Source: Cocos nucifera (lineage: Eukaryota > Streptophyta > Magnoliopsida > Arecales > Arecaceae). From it: 64,000 bases of DNA. This document shows positions 10,725 to 24,247 of the stretch, piece by piece. The notes under the pieces are model-generated. The model did no database searches. It was not told the origin of the DNA and saw only the letters and a program-made list of their open reading frames with translations. Position 1 is the stretch's first letter. The number at the start of each line of letters is the position of its first letter. The position numbers and the translations under genes were made by a program. Location of the stretch: contig QRFJ01004941.1 of assembly GCA_006176705.1 (NCBI GenBank), positions 55,143-119,142 of the forward strand, read 5' to 3'.

Positions 10725-12580
10725 TTTTCTATAGAGAGTCAAAGATCTAGTTAGATACTGTAATTTTGACTTGACCAATTTATTTAGAGATTTTATTTTT
10801 AAACAATTAGCTCCCACTATTTTTCTCGGATCCCTACACTCCCTCTGGTAGAGAGCAAAAATCTTCGGATTGATGATTTCTAGTGGGTGGTGCGGTCTCA
10901 CCAAACTGACTCATCACCTCACCTAACAGTTATTGGTGATGGTTAGCCAATGAGTGAACAACTCTTGTTCAATGATTCTCTAATCATGGTGCACCCAAAC
11001 TTGGTCTCTAATTCATGAATCTCACCGTATCCGAAATATTGATCCACTCCTTAGTTAAGTCAGACCCACCATTTGCATAGACTGGGTTCCTAATTGAGTC
11101 TCTCACCGTATCCGAAATATTGAGCCCAACTCATCCTCCAGCCCATAGCATCCAATGCCTAATAGACATGGTTGCATCTTCCGGTGCAACTGAGCCACTG
11201 TATCCAGCCGAGAACAATCAACCCCGGAAAGGCCGCACATCTACAATGGTGGAAGACCTCAGACTTAATCTTTTCTTAGGAGAATTGATTCAGGTCTCAT
11301 TAAACTAGACTTGTCATAGTCATAACAATTATGACTAACCTAGTGGCATGGGTAGCTCAGATTATTGACCACCTCAGATCAGAACTGTGTCAACAGATAT
11401 GGCCAGGTAAGTGAGATCGGTGGAAGGAATATGCCATTAACTCGTACAAGAACGCATTCAGTCGAGTAGCTTCCAATTAAAAACCAGTCGTCGTATGTGC
11501 CAAACTTACCTTAGACACCAAATTGTTGAGCCAGAACCAATTGGGTTAGCCTACAATCCAGACTCTAAACCTCTGAGCCTAATTAGGTCTTGCTTGATCG
11601 TGACTCGATCTTGACCCAGACTTAATCCTATTAGGCTGGTCAATTTAAGCATTGTTGATCCCATCTAACCAACTCTTGATTCGGTTTGATCAACCGCTTA
11701 GACCTAATTGAGCTACCCAAGCCCGAACCAGTATTATGAATATGTCTTAGATCTGAAATTCTCAATTTTAGACCTAATTAATATTTCATAATCTTAATTC
11801 TTAATTAAGTGGGTTCATAAATAAAATATGCACAATAAATCCTAGGGTTTCAGGATCTAGGTTTTGCAGAAAGTAAGTTTTGGGTTTCTGATTAAGGACG
11901 AACACGCAGCACCCCTACACGTCATAAGAACACCCCATCGAATGGGAAGAGAGGGCCTTTAAACCCTTCTTCGTTCTTATGACCGGACGGCCAAGAGGAA
12001 CACCTTAATCAGGAACATGTAAATCTACAAAACAGTTATAGATCTATATCATATATCTCATATACAAATTTAGATCTAATCAAGGCATATTTTGCATACA
12101 TCTCATGTATCAATTCATGCATATTTTCAGATCTAAATTATCTCATAATAATCTAAAAAATTAGATTTAAATTGATCTAATCAAAATAAATTCTAATCTA
12201 GACAATTATGTAGAACTATTCTACAACTAGTCTAGACATGCATCTATCATATCTCATATGATATTTAAAATTAAATAATTTTTATTTGCTGTTTATCAGA
12301 TGTTATTATAACACTTATAATATCAAAAATAGTAAATAAGAAGATCTAAAATATGATTTAATCAAATTAAATCAAAGACATGCAAAACTATTCTATAGAA
12401 CTATTCTATTCTAGAACTAGTCATGCATATCTTCATGTTCTTAGATCCAAATCATTTAATTTTAATTTTTCTGATTTCAGATCTGATCACATCTCATGTG
12501 ACATCTAAAATCACTTTATTTTAATTAAAATAAAATTAAAATCAGATCTAAACATTTAGAACCATGGCTCTGATACCAGT
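10725..12580 (-). other. 5' leader of element B with PBS
   Basis: About 1.85 kb of untranslated, AT-rich leader between gag and the 5' LTR. It contains repeated GATCTAAAT-type stretches (12000-12560) and a CACCCCTACACRTCATAAGAACACCCC block (~11910) shared with A, E and M. No ORF is supported. This is long for a copia leader. Confidence 0.75.
12566..12578 (-). other. Primer-binding site of element B
   Basis: The complement is TGGTATCAGAGCC, the standard match to the 3' end of initiator methionine tRNA. It lies two bases from the LTR end. Confidence 0.9.
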
Positions 12581-14861
12581 TGAAGGGAAATCCTGATTTC
12601 CCGGTCCAGGTTCGTCCAGATCTGATTAGATCAAGAGATATATTTCAAAAATTTTCTCTTGATCTTAATCAGATCTTGATATGTTTCAAATCTAATTCTT
12701 ATTATTTTAATAAATAAAATAAAACAAGATAAATTAAATCAAATTCAATTTACCTTGATTTGGGTAATCCTATTACCCTGTAGATGATCCTGATTGCAGC
12801 GGAAGGTTCTGGATCTTAGCCACGCAAGCGCCTGGCCTCTACCGTATCCACTTCGGTTGGATCTGGAGACCCTCTTCTTCTCTATCACACCTCCAAAAAT
12901 CAGATCTGGATCTGATCTGGAGGATCTTCAAAATCTTTTGAAGATCTGCAGTCGTCCTTTTGCAGCAGCGCAGCCTTCTTGCTTTTGATCGCCTTTCCTT
13001 GATCTGAATCGCACCAAACTAAGTCCAAAACACTTTTGGACGTGGAGAGAAGGGAGAAGAGAGTATGGCATGGAGAAGGAGGGGAGAGGCAGCCTTGGAT
13101 GTGGGAAATTCTTTCAATAAGACTTTTCCTTGGAATTAGGGTTGGGCGCAGGGTCTTATTTATAGACCTCTTGTGATCCAACTCCTCTTCCTCTCAACCA
13201 ATCACAACCCTTTGTGAAATCAGATCTAAATCTGATTGGTTGGAATAGAGACCCCTGGATTCCTCCTTAGAGGGTGCCTAAGACCAGTCAAACTGGATTC
13301 TTAGTAGAACTCTGATTGGAATCCAAAAGGGAGGTGGAGTCCTTGTCCAACAAGGACTCCTAGGCGCCTCCTACTTGGGCTCACGCCACCCTTGGCGTGC
13401 GCCCTTCTCCTTGCCAGGTTCTGGCAGGGGGACAGGCCCCCACCAGCTCTCCAATAGGTGCATGACATGTGGTCAAAAGTCAAAGGGTCAATGGTCAACA
13501 TTTGACCAGTCAAAGGTAGACTTTGACCAAAGTCAAAGAACAAGAAATGGCAGGTGACCAAAAATGGCAGGTAATGTCTTACAAATAAGACAACCTATTC
13601 TGACTTGGACAACCTCCAGTCAGACCATATGAAGGCCTCTGATTGAGCACAAACTCCTTTGGCTCAGTCAGGACAACTTATTTATGATAGTAAAAGAAGA
13701 ACGTTAGGTTCAATCGAGTGCTAGCACGATTTCCTTGAACCTAATTGAATCTCATTCAGATCAATTGAACTAGATCAGTTCAATTGATGATCACCAGATT
13801 CAAACCCTTGTTTGTGTGACCCAGTTAGGTTCAGTTCTGTATGGTAATGGGATATGTCATGATCTCTATCATCGACATCATCGAAACTCCTTTCGATGGA
13901 TCAGAACTCTTCTGATTCGAACAGCTAGAATGATCGATCATCTAAATCATTCTAATTGCTCCCAAAATCCACCAGTGACACCTAGCAGTATATGGTGGCA
14001 ACCCATCAGAGCTGAATGCGAACCTCTTGGTGCAGCTACCTGTGTGATTAAGTTCTTCTATCTTGAGCCCCGATCAGATTAGGGTTAAGGTAAACTCGTC
14101 AAACCCTAGTCTCTGTCATATGATGTAATCATTCGATTCAAGTCCAATGTGAAAATCTAAATAGAAACTCTTTCTATTATTTCACTCTGCCATGGCCATG
14201 GCTTCTGGACTTGATTCTCATGATCATCATAGGGCTGCTCCTCTACCACCGAGGTAGATAGATTCCATCTTGATGCAATCCAGTTTCCTACAATGAACAT
14301 GCTATAGCCAACATACACCTCAGGGTTCCATATGGCTAGGAGACCGAGTAATGGTGTAGTCAAACTATAACACCCTCAAGGTGAACTGCCGATGCATCTC
14401 AGGTCAAAGAACCAGACACACTACTGCAGCATCGAGTCAGTCATTGACGAGAAGGTAGACTCCCTAATGACTACTCGAGGTGGTCACGCTCAGTGCCCTC
14501 GTTCTCTAACGAGTACCTATACTCTCACTCCGGTGTCTCCACACCGTAGACTCAAGACTCATCTACTAAAGAGAAGCGATTGTACACCAACCTTTCCGGA
14601 TCAATCACCATCCTCGTGATGATCCTATGGTCGGGAGCATTTTATGAGTTAATAATGATTATTCATGTCTTAAATTTTCAACTCTTGAAAATATGAATTA
14701 TCATTACCATTAACTCAAAGGATGTATCACAGACACTAAATACACATATGTGATAGAAAATAACCCATTTTATTAGTATATAGTCAAAATTATAATTTTG
14801 CCCCTAGAAGTGTATTACAAGTGTCAGCCAATTCTGGCTTCTAGGGTACATATATCTAACA
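12581..14861 (-). repeat. Element B 5' LTR (2281 bp)
   Basis: Bounded by TGAAGGGAAATCC and ATATATCTAACA. It holds a TATA box at 13157-13164, a W-box cluster at 13471-13537 (eight cores) and the hairpin at 13760-13788. Two frames antisense to the element, at 13816-14082 and 14392-14619, are also open in other young copies. Confidence 0.9.
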
Positions 14862-16002
14862 GGTAAGTGAGACCGATTGGAAGGGATATGCATTACTCGA
14901 TAGAACGCATTCGAGTCGAGTAGTCCCAATTAAAAATCAGTCGTCGTATTACCAAGACTTTCTTAATACAAATTGTTACCAGACAATCAGTTAGCTAAAT
15001 CCGCTCTAACCTGAGCCTAATTAGGTCTAGCTTGATCGATCATTCATGTGTCATCTTGATCCAAACTTATCTTTAGGTGGTCATTTAAGCATTGTTGATC
15101 CATCTAACCAACTCTTGATTGGGTTTGATCAACGCTAGACCTAATTAAGCTACCAAGCCAAACCAATTTTAAAATCTTAGATCTAAAATTTAATTTTTAG
15201 ATCTAATATATTTCATAATCTTAATTCTTTAATTAAGTTTAGGGTTCAAAAAAACATGCAAATAAGTCTAGATTTTAGGATCTAGGATTTTTGTAGAAAG
15301 TAAGTTACAATTTTGGTTAAAGATGAATGCGCAGCACCCCTACACATCATAAGAACACCCCATCGAATGGAAGGAGAGGGTCTTTAAGCCCTACTTTATT
15401 CTTATGATCGGACGGCCAAGGAGAACGTCTTAATCAGAAATACAACTAATCTACAAAAACTAATTAGATCTAAGCATATATCTTATATAAAAAAATTGAT
15501 CTAATTAAAGCATGTTTTGCATACATCTTATGTATCATGCATGCATATTTCTCAGATCTAAATTATCTCATAATTATCTAAAAAATTAAATTTAAATTTG
15601 ATCACATCAAATAAAATTTAATCTAGACCTATTTGTAGAACTATTCTACAACTAGTCTAAACATGCAACTATCATATCTCATATGAATAAACTAAATTTA
15701 ATTTTTTTTCTATTTTTAGATCAGATTATAATATTTATAAGATTAGAAAATAGTAAATAAATAGATCAAAAAATTATATTTAATCAAATAAAAATTATGA
15801 TTATACTAGACTACACATAGAATAATTCTATTCCTAGTCTAGTTATGTATCTCATACATATTAGATCTAGATTGATTAATTTTAACATTCTATTTCTATA
15901 ATTTTAGATCTAATCATATCTCATGTGATATCTAAAATTATTAATTTACTAGATTAAATCAGATCTAAATAAATTTTATAAGAACCTGGCTCTGATATCA
16001 GT
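14862..16002 (-). other. Element A leader, PBS-proximal part
   Basis: It starts with GGTAAGTGAG, exactly where A's leader was interrupted at 4545, and runs to the PBS at about 15989-16001. The PBS has one change (TGATATCAGAGCC). It is AT-rich, more diverged than B's leader, and carries no ORF. Confidence 0.85.
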
Positions 16003-18283
16003 TGAAGGGAAATCCTGATTTCCCGAGGTCAGGTTTGTTCAGATCTGACTGGATCGAGAGGCATATTTTAAAAATTTTTTCTTAGATCCTAATTAGATCT
16101 GACATTTTTTAGATCCAGTTTTATAATTTGATAATCAAAAAAATTAAATTAAATCTAAATTAATTTTATCTTGATTCTGGGTAATCTAATTACCTGTTGA
16201 TGATCGTACTAAAGCCCTGAGGTTTTGGATCTAGCCATGCAAGCGCCTAGCCTCTATCGGTATCCGCTCGGGCTGGATCTAAAGATCTTCTTATTCTTTA
16301 TCTCATCTCCAAAAGTTAGATCTGGATCTGATTTGGAGGATCTTCGAAACATCTTTCGAAGATTAGCAATCGTCTCTGCAGCAGTGCTGCCTTCTTCCTT
16401 TCTCGTCAGCCTTTTCTTGCCTGAATCGCACTAATCTGAAGCCCAACTATCCTTGGGTGTGGAAAGGAGAGAGATGGCCTGAAGGTAGCATGGAGAAGGA
16501 AGAGGGATAGCCTTGGGGCATGGCTAGGAGAGAAGTCTCTAAAAAGTGGGTGCAGACAGGTCTTTATATAGACCCTGCTGCGCCATGCAGTGCCACATCA
16601 TCCCGACCAATCATGTTGCTTCATTCAATCAGATCTAAATCTGATTGGTGAGATGATGTCACTTGATCCAATTAGATGAGAGACCCATAGATTGATCCTA
16701 AGGTGGCACCTAAGATTGGTTAAAGTCTATAGGTGAGGGTTACCTAGTTTGAATCCAAGAAGCAACCTGGAGTCCCATCCCTACGGGACTCCAGGTGTCC
16801 TTATCCATGGGCACACGCCATCCTAGGTGTGTGCCCCCTACTTTCCAATTCTTAGAGAGGGGACAAGCCCCTATCTACTCTCCAATAAGTGCATGACACA
16901 TGGACAGATGTCCAAGGGTCAAAGGTCAATGTTTGACCAAGTCAAAGGATAAGAATTAGCAGGTGATGGAAAATGGCAGGTGTTGTCTTAAATTTATCTC
17001 ATAAATTAAGACAACCCTTTTCTAACATGGACAAGCTTTAGTCAGATCAGGTACAGGTACCTGAGTGAGCACAAGCTCATTTGGCTCAGTCGAGATAATT
17101 TTTAATGATAGAAAAAGAAGAATTTTAGGTTCAATCGTGTGCTAGCACGATTTCCTTGAACCAAATTGAATCTAATTCAAATCAATTGAACTGGATTAGT
17201 TCAATTGATGATATCCAGTTCCAAATCCTTATTTGTGTAATCTAGTTAGGTTCAATTCTGTATGATAATGGGATATGTAATGATCTCCATCATCGACATC
17301 ATCGAAACTCCTTTCGATGGATCAGAACTCTTCTAATTCAGACAACTAGAATGATCAATCATCTAAATTATTCTAATTGCTCTCAAAATCCATCAGTGAC
17401 ACCTAGTAGTATATGGTGGCAACCCATCAAAACTAAAAATGAACCTCTTGGTGCAGCTACTTGTGTGATTAAGTTCTTCTATCTTGAGCTCCAATCAGAT
17501 TAGGGTTAAGGTGAACTCGTCAAACCCTAATTTCTATCATATGATTTAATCATTTGATTTAAGTCCAATGTGAAATTCTTAATAGAAACTCTTTCTATTA
17601 TTTCACTCTCTGCCATGGCCATGGGCTTATGGACTTGATTCTCATGATCATCATAGGGTTGCTCCTCATCCACCGAGGTAGATAGATTCCATCTTGGTGC
17701 AATCCAATTCCTACAATGAACATGTTGTAGCCAACATACACCTCAGAATTTTGAATGGCTAGGAGATCGAGTTATAGTGTAGTCAAACTATAACATTCTC
17801 AAGGTGAACTGTCAATGCACCTCAGGTCAAAGAACCAAATACACCACTGCAGGTTCGAGTCAGTCATCGACGAGAAGGTAGACTTCCTTATGACTACTCG
17901 AGGTGGTCACGCTCAGTGCCCTCATTCTCTAATGAGTATCTGTACCCTCGCTCTGGTGTCTCAAAACCATAGACTCAAGACTCATCTACTATAAAAGAAG
18001 TGATTGTATACTAACCTTCTGGATCAATCACCGTTCTTATGATAATCCTATGGTTAGGAGCATTTTATGAGTTAATAATGAAATTTTTTGTCTTAAATTT
18101 TCAACTGTTGAAAATAAGAATTATCATCATCATTAACTCAAGGGATGTATCATAGACACTAAATATACATATGTGATAGAAAATAACTCATTTTATTATT
18201 TATAATCAAAATTATAATTTTGCCCCAAGAAGTGTATTACAAATGTCAGCCAATTCTAGCTTCTAGGGCACACATATCTAACA
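16003..18283 (-). repeat. Element A 5' LTR (2281 bp)
   Basis: Runs from TGAAGGGAAATCC to CATATCTAACA and aligns along its whole length with B's LTRs at visibly lower identity. TATATAAA lies on the element strand at 16563-16570. The W-box cluster is smaller: four cores at 16927-16957. The hairpin stem is intact at 17181-17209. The antisense frames that are open in B are closed here. Confidence 0.9.
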
Positions 18284-19849
18284 TGTCGTTCCCTCTTTTA
18301 ATTAATTTTTCTCTTATTCCATGAAAATATTTTTTTTTTTGTGCACCCTCCCTTGCTGGTCCATGCCAAAAATTATGGAGCAGGCGCCTAAGAGTTGGGT
18401 GACCCAACAACTTTTCGTGTTTGGATATTTCTAGTCTAAAAATTTGACCTAACTTGGACTCTTCTTTTTTTCTATTTATTAGATGAATTTTGTTCTAATT
18501 CTTTCATGAAATATAGAGCTTTGAGAGAGGTTTGGGTTGTGCAAAAATCAGAGGAAGAGGGTCCTTGGGCATGGGGGTTCCATAGGCACCAAACTAGGTG
18601 TCTAGGTGAGAGAAAGGAGAAGAAGAAGAGGATCTTCTTCTAGGGCTGTTTTATTTTCTATCTCTCCTCCTTTCTTTTGAGATTTTTTTATGAGAGACTC
18701 AGATCAGAAAACTCTTATCTTTCTTCTCATATTTTGGAGAGTCTAAATTTTGAAGAAAGGAGAATCGGATCAACCATCGAAGAAGGATCAGCACAGTACT
18801 AGCATGCTGTACTGATTTTTTATATCGGACTTCAGATCAGAGATCGTAGGCTCGTGTAGATGACTCCTAGAGGTCGAACGTGTGTGTGGCTCATGACTTC
18901 ATCCTTAAGTCCGGATCAACAAGTTAGAATATCTAAACTTTCTCAGGTAATAGATCTAATCTATTAACTTCATGCCTGCATTTGATGTAGTATAAATCTA
19001 GGTTGATTTGATCAACCTTTTACTTTCTTATTTGATTTTAATTTTTAATTTAATATCATACCTTAATCATGTAATAGATTTGAGATCTAGGTGTTTACAT
19101 GATTATTTAAATAAATTTTAGATTTATTTAAGTCTTTCACTGCAAGATCTTGAAAAAGTTTCAAGATCTACCTGTGAAACCTTAGATCTGGTTCCTTCAA
19201 ATTGATCAAGTGCAAGTGTTGTAGAAGAATCGCTTAGCAATTTGATTGCTAATTGCCTCAATTTATTTATGTAATTGGACTGAGATCGAGTCTAATTGAA
19301 TTAGATTCAATTAGAATTGGTTTGGACTTAATTAGGTTAAGTCCAATTGGTTTATTAGATAAGTCAATTCTAAGAAAAATAATTTTTTGTTAGACTAGGA
19401 CTTGAGTGCACCTAATTTCTATGCAAGTTAGTATTTTAACCAGATTTAAATTTGATTTAATTAAGCTCCTAGTTGGACTAGGATCATTCTTAATTAGGTT
19501 GTATTTATTCTAATTTAAATATGATTTAAATTGGGTTTGACCTAGTCTTCCTACCTTTTAGGGGGTGCCTCCTATTAGGTAGTTAGTTGGTGTGAAAAAC
19601 CTTGGAGTTCCATGCAAAAGAGAGAAAGAAAAAAGGAGTAGGCATGAAGGGTTTGTGCACCATCTTTCTTGGAGGAGAAGCCTTCTTTTGGACATCAATT
19701 GTTGGTGTCCTGTAAAGATAAGAAGAAGAGAAGAATGTCTTCTCTGAGGTTACCTTTGTAAATATTTTCTTTTCTATCCTTTAAGAAATTGTTCCATGAA
19801 GAGAATTAGAGAGGAAGAGATGAGAGGCTTGGAAGATGGGTGCTCCAAG
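18284..19849 (+). repeat. Unplaced LTR-like sequence
   Basis: No coding frame. It contains blocks styled like plus-strand LTR U3/U5 DNA: a GGTAATAGATCTAATCTATTAAC block near 18945, ending GGTTCCTTCA near 19199, and a second promoter-like stretch 19550-19849. No PBS or partner LTR was found, so the assignment is weak. It may be two fragments. Confidence 0.3.
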
Positions 19850-21997
19850 TGATGAAAATCATGCAAGATTTAAAGCATGCATTTCGAAACTTTTTTTCAA
19901 ATTTAAATGCACAACGAAAGCAAAATTAATCTAAAATTAATTCTACACATGCTATGATCATATCATAAATCCTACACTAGGATCTAGACATGCTAATATG
20001 TTATAGAAAAATAAAATACACTTAATCAGCAAATTATATTTGTTAACCGATTTGTATTTGGAATACAATACCTGAGCATGGGTAGTCACTACGATCCAAA
20101 TCCACAGGAAGAAGCCCTTATGTCATACTATAGCCGCACACTCATCTAGCCTCTATGGTGAGTTCACACGTAGCTTCTGATCTCGACCAGCTCCATCGGA
20201 GTGCTAGCTCCTTGCTAGGGTCTTCAACGATTGATCTTTGTCCATCAGATCGATGATCTTCTTTCTGATCTTTCAGATACTCCAGCAAATCAAAGGACAT
20301 GCTTCAGAGGATGATGAGGTGGTGTGTGAAATTTGGTGGTGATCGGGTACTCACAGTGCTCAATCTCTCCACCAAAACCCTGAGTCCCAAACCTAGGGTT
20401 TTACACACACCAAAAATCCTAACACTTGAAAACACTCTCATGCTCTCTCTCAATGGAATTTATCCATGAAACAAATTTTCATAGATAGAGGGACTCTCCA
20501 TTGCCATACATACATCCACTCTCAAACCTCTTTACAAATGAGCAACTAAAGAGAGAAAAATCAAAATGCCATGTAGAATGGATGGACTAGCATAGGAGTA
20601 TTCACTTCTCTCTCTCAAGAATTTCTCATGCCTAAGAAAGTGTGCCCCACCCAAAATTCTCTCTCTAAGAAATCCCTTCATGCCCCTCTTTGATTTTGCA
20701 TGTATCCCCATGCATGCCCAGATAAAAATGCTTTTTAAAATGTGCAACAGTGGGAAAAATGCATGGATAAGGGAGGTTAGGATGCTTTAACCATCCACTT
20801 GAATTCAAAATTCAAGTGGATGTTTTATCCACTTACAGTGCCCTCCCCACAGAGGTTGACATGTAGAAGGATTCTCCATCTATGCGCCCACACTTAGAAA
20901 TGCAGAAAAAATTGTGTGGAAATAAGATTGGCATAGGGAATAGATAAGGATAGGGGGTTGCAACTTCTAACAACTTAAGTTGAATTCAAAATTTAACTTA
21001 AATTTGAACTAGTCCAACCCTTAGACTAGGTCAAATGGAGAAAGAGAAGGGAGCGCAGATACCTTTCTGGCATGGGAAAAAACTCACACAACTTCAAAAT
21101 TTGCATGGAGAAAAGGGCGCGTGTCAAAGAAGGGTGGCACAGAGCGAAAGTGTTTAAAATTCAAATCTTATTTGACTTTTTCAAATTGGTTTCAACCAAA
21201 CCAATTTTTTAGATTCAATTAGACTAGATCAAACCTAATCAAATTAGGCTTAATCTAATCTAATAAATTTTTAATTAAATTAAAAATTAATTACATCCTG
21301 ATCCAGATCAATTCAGGGTTCAATCTCCTATAGCGATTAGGTCATCTCATGACCTGATCGGGTCAAACCCAATCAAATCAAATTCAACCAGATTTGATCA
21401 AATCCTCATTGCTCAATCAAATTAAGCTAATCTATAATCTAGTTACTAATTAATCCTCTAATAATATTAGAGTTCCAATCCATTGGGACCCATGAAGGTA
21501 GAGTCCCAGTCCAGTGGTACTTTCAGTCATAGAGTCTCAGTCTAGTAGGACTCTAGATCATAGAGTCCCAGACCATTGGGACTCTTGATCAGTCATTAGA
21601 TCAAGTAGGAACTCCTATTGTGTGTGACCCCATAGGTTTGAACCCTAAGCTAGTAGCATAGGAACTAATTTTTTATTTCAAACGATGTAAAAATCTTGCA
21701 ATGGTACCCGATGTTCGGATAGGTCGAATAGTTGCAATACAACATTGATGAACCAATGTCATATGATTACTGTATAATTCATCCTCTTGACCTCAATGCT
21801 CAAAGGACGATCTAAGATTTATTGCCAATCTTAAAAATCATCACACTATATTTCAAAATTTAGTCTCCATCAAATTAACTACCTTGATCGAGGCTTTGCT
21901 AAATTGAAATATAATGATGCACTTACTCCAACACTTGGAGGGGTCAATCCCATCTTCACTCACACACTGACTAGATAAATTCTTGACCACATCTAGT
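19850..21997 (-). repeat. Element F 3' LTR, outer part
   Basis: Starts TGATGAAAATC and runs to the element E insertion. The sequence before E (…GACCACATCTAGT) should continue at 32344 (CCAGTAACC…), giving an LTR of about 2.67 kb. Three near-repeats of a GAGTCCCAGTCCAGTGGGACTC-type phrase (21490-21600) lie inside. No second full copy is available, so the outer boundary is inferred from TG and the change in sequence. Confidence 0.5.
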
Positions 21998-24233
21998 TGA
22001 AGGAAAATATATTTTTCTGGCATAGGATCATTCAAATCTAATTGGATCTGAAAAAATATTTCAAAATTTTTTTTCTAAAATTCTAATCAGATCTGAGATT
22101 TTTTGGATCTGATCATAGAGATCTGATATTAAAAGTTAAAAATAAAATTAAATTAGATTTAATTTTAAGTACCTAATTTGGTAATCTAATTATCCTATGA
22201 TGATCCTATTGATTCTTGAGGTTCTAGAAGGAACCACGCACATGCCTGGCTTCTATCAGTATCCACTTAGAGAGGATCTGAATGTTTTCTTCTCATGAAT
22301 CTTTTTTCTAAAAATTAGATCTGAATCTGATTTGAAAAGCCTTCAAAATGACTTTTGAGGGCAGCCTATTTACCTCACAAATACCGTCGCATAGATGCTG
22401 AATCTTATGCCTAAAATCTTGGACCTCCAATTCAAATTTGTGCATAATTTTTTAGGCATGTAGAAGAGAGAGAGAGAGAGAGAGAGAGAGGATAGAGAGA
22501 GTGTCGATATCAAAGAAAAGGCTCCTTTGGGTGTGGAAAAAATAAATTACATTGAGGCAATTTCGTGAGAAGAGTTCTTAAACTAGACATAGCACCATAA
22601 AGAGTCCATTTTTTATCAAAAATCTTATTAATTTGACCATTGAGACTCCTAGACATGATTTCCATGAAGAAACCCAGATCCCATCTAGTTTTGATACCAA
22701 AAATCCATCTGGAAGGTGGCGGCATGAAAGGATAAGGAATAGTCCATGAGCGTCTAGGACTCTTCTCTCAATAGTTTGATCCAAATTAAAATCTATCAAA
22801 ACCTGGTATAGGCACCTCCAAAAATCACAAAATTTTGCACACCCAAAGTATAACTCATGCCCTATCACATAACCAAAAATTAAAGCAAAATTTTTTTTTA
22901 AAATTTTCTAATCACATGATCCTCAATTCCCTCAATTAGGTCAACTATTGACCCTAGTCCAATTGCACTAGGAATGAATTTAATTTTCATAATTAATCTA
23001 ACCTAGAATTATTCCAGTCAGATGGAAATAAACTCATTCAAGATATAAAAATGAGTTAAATCAAATTTAATAAGGATGCGATGAATCAGAAAGATTATAG
23101 AAGGAGAAAGTTAGGCTCAATCGTGTGCTAGCATGATTACCTTGAACCTGATTGGATCTAATCCAAATCAAACAAACTAGGTTAGCTCAATTGATGGCAT
23201 CCAGATCCAAATTCTTATTTGTGTGATCTAGTTAGGTTCAGTTCCATATGGTAATGAGACATGTCGTGATCTCCATCATCGACATCATTGAAATACCTTT
23301 CGATGGACTAGAACTTTTCTGATTCATACAATTAGAATGATCGATCATCAAAATCATTCTAATTGCTCTTAAAATCCACCAATGACACCTAATAGTATAT
23401 GGTGGAAACCCATCAGCACTGAAAGTGAACCTCTCGATGTAGCTACCTGTGTGATTGCATTCTTCTATCTTGAGCCCCGACAAGATTAGGGTTAAGGTGA
23501 ACTCGTCAAACCCAATATCCATCATATGAATTAATCATTCGATTCGAATCCGATGTGAAACCCTTATAGAAACTCTTTTTATCATCTTCACTCTACCATG
23601 GCCATGGGCTTATGGAGTCAATTCTCATGATCATCATAAGGCTACTCCTCATCTACCAAGGTAGATAGATCCCTTATTGGTGCAATCCAATTTCTATAAT
23701 GAACATACTATAGCCAACAAACACCTCAGGATTCTAAATGGCTAGGAGATCGAGTTATAGTGTAGTCAAACTACAACACCCTCAAGGTGAATTATTGATG
23801 CACCTCAGATCAAAGAACCAGATACACTATTGCAATATCGAGCCAGCCATCGAGGTGGTCATGCTCGGTGCCCTCATTCTCTAATGAGTACTTGTACTCT
23901 CACTCCTGTGTCTCCGCACCATAAAATCAAGACTCATCTACTCAAAAAAAGCGATTGTACACCAACCTTTCAGATCAATCACCATCCTTATGATGATCCT
24001 ACAATCGGACGTAGTTTATGAGTTAATTATGAAAATTCATGTCTTAAATTTTCAACTCTTTGAAAATATGAATTGCCATTATCATTAACTCAAAGGATGT
24101 ATCACATACACTTTAAATATACACTGTGATAGAAAATAATCTTTTTATTAATTAATAGTCAAAATTATAAAATTGCCCTTAAATGTTTACTACAAGCGTT
24201 AGCCAACCTGACTTCTAGGGCACACATCTAACA
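21998..24233 (-). repeat. Element E 3' LTR (2236 bp)
   Basis: The ends (21998-22330 and ~23100-24233) match B's LTR, but 22340-23090 does not. I found no TATAAATA and only two W-box cores (22939-22953). Purine GA repeats are expanded at 22464-22490. Confidence 0.88.
22464..22490 (-). repeat. GA/CT microsatellite in LTR
   Basis: About 13 uninterrupted AG units. The matching place in the other LTR (~30563-30585) is short and interrupted. Confidence 0.85.
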
Positions 24234-24244
24234 AACTCCTACTT
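24234..24244 (-). other. Polypurine tract of element E
   Basis: The complement is AAGTAGGAGTT, abutting the LTR start TGTTAG. Confidence 0.65.
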
Positions 24245-24247
24245 GAC

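Larger units (their letters stand above)
4546..14861 (-). mobile_element. Complete Angela/BARE-like copia element B, nested in A
   Basis: Both LTRs are present (4546-6824 and 12581-14861), along with PPT, PBS and gag-pol, 10.3 kb in all. Its ends are TG...CA on both strands. It interrupts the leader of element A exactly, so A's leader reads on from 4545 into 14862. The two LTRs look nearly identical from about 4740/12785 onward, pointing to a recent insertion. The coding region is nonetheless broken by several single-base indels. Assignment to the Angela/BARE lineage rests on RT-RNaseH motifs (YGLKQASRSWN, LVLYVDDILLIGND) and long LTRs; the lineage name is inferred, copia membership is firm. 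Confidence 0.9.

Noticed and set aside
4546..18283. Tandem array LTR-internal-LTR-leader-LTR made by unequal recombination
   Set aside because: Leader breakpoints coincide exactly and LTR variants pair 1-141 with 16003-18283, so insertion of B into A is simpler.
22578..22868. 96-codon minus-strand frame (MIGHELYFGCAKF...)
   Set aside because: It lies in the middle block of E's LTR; the partner LTR does not keep it open and no domain is recognisable.
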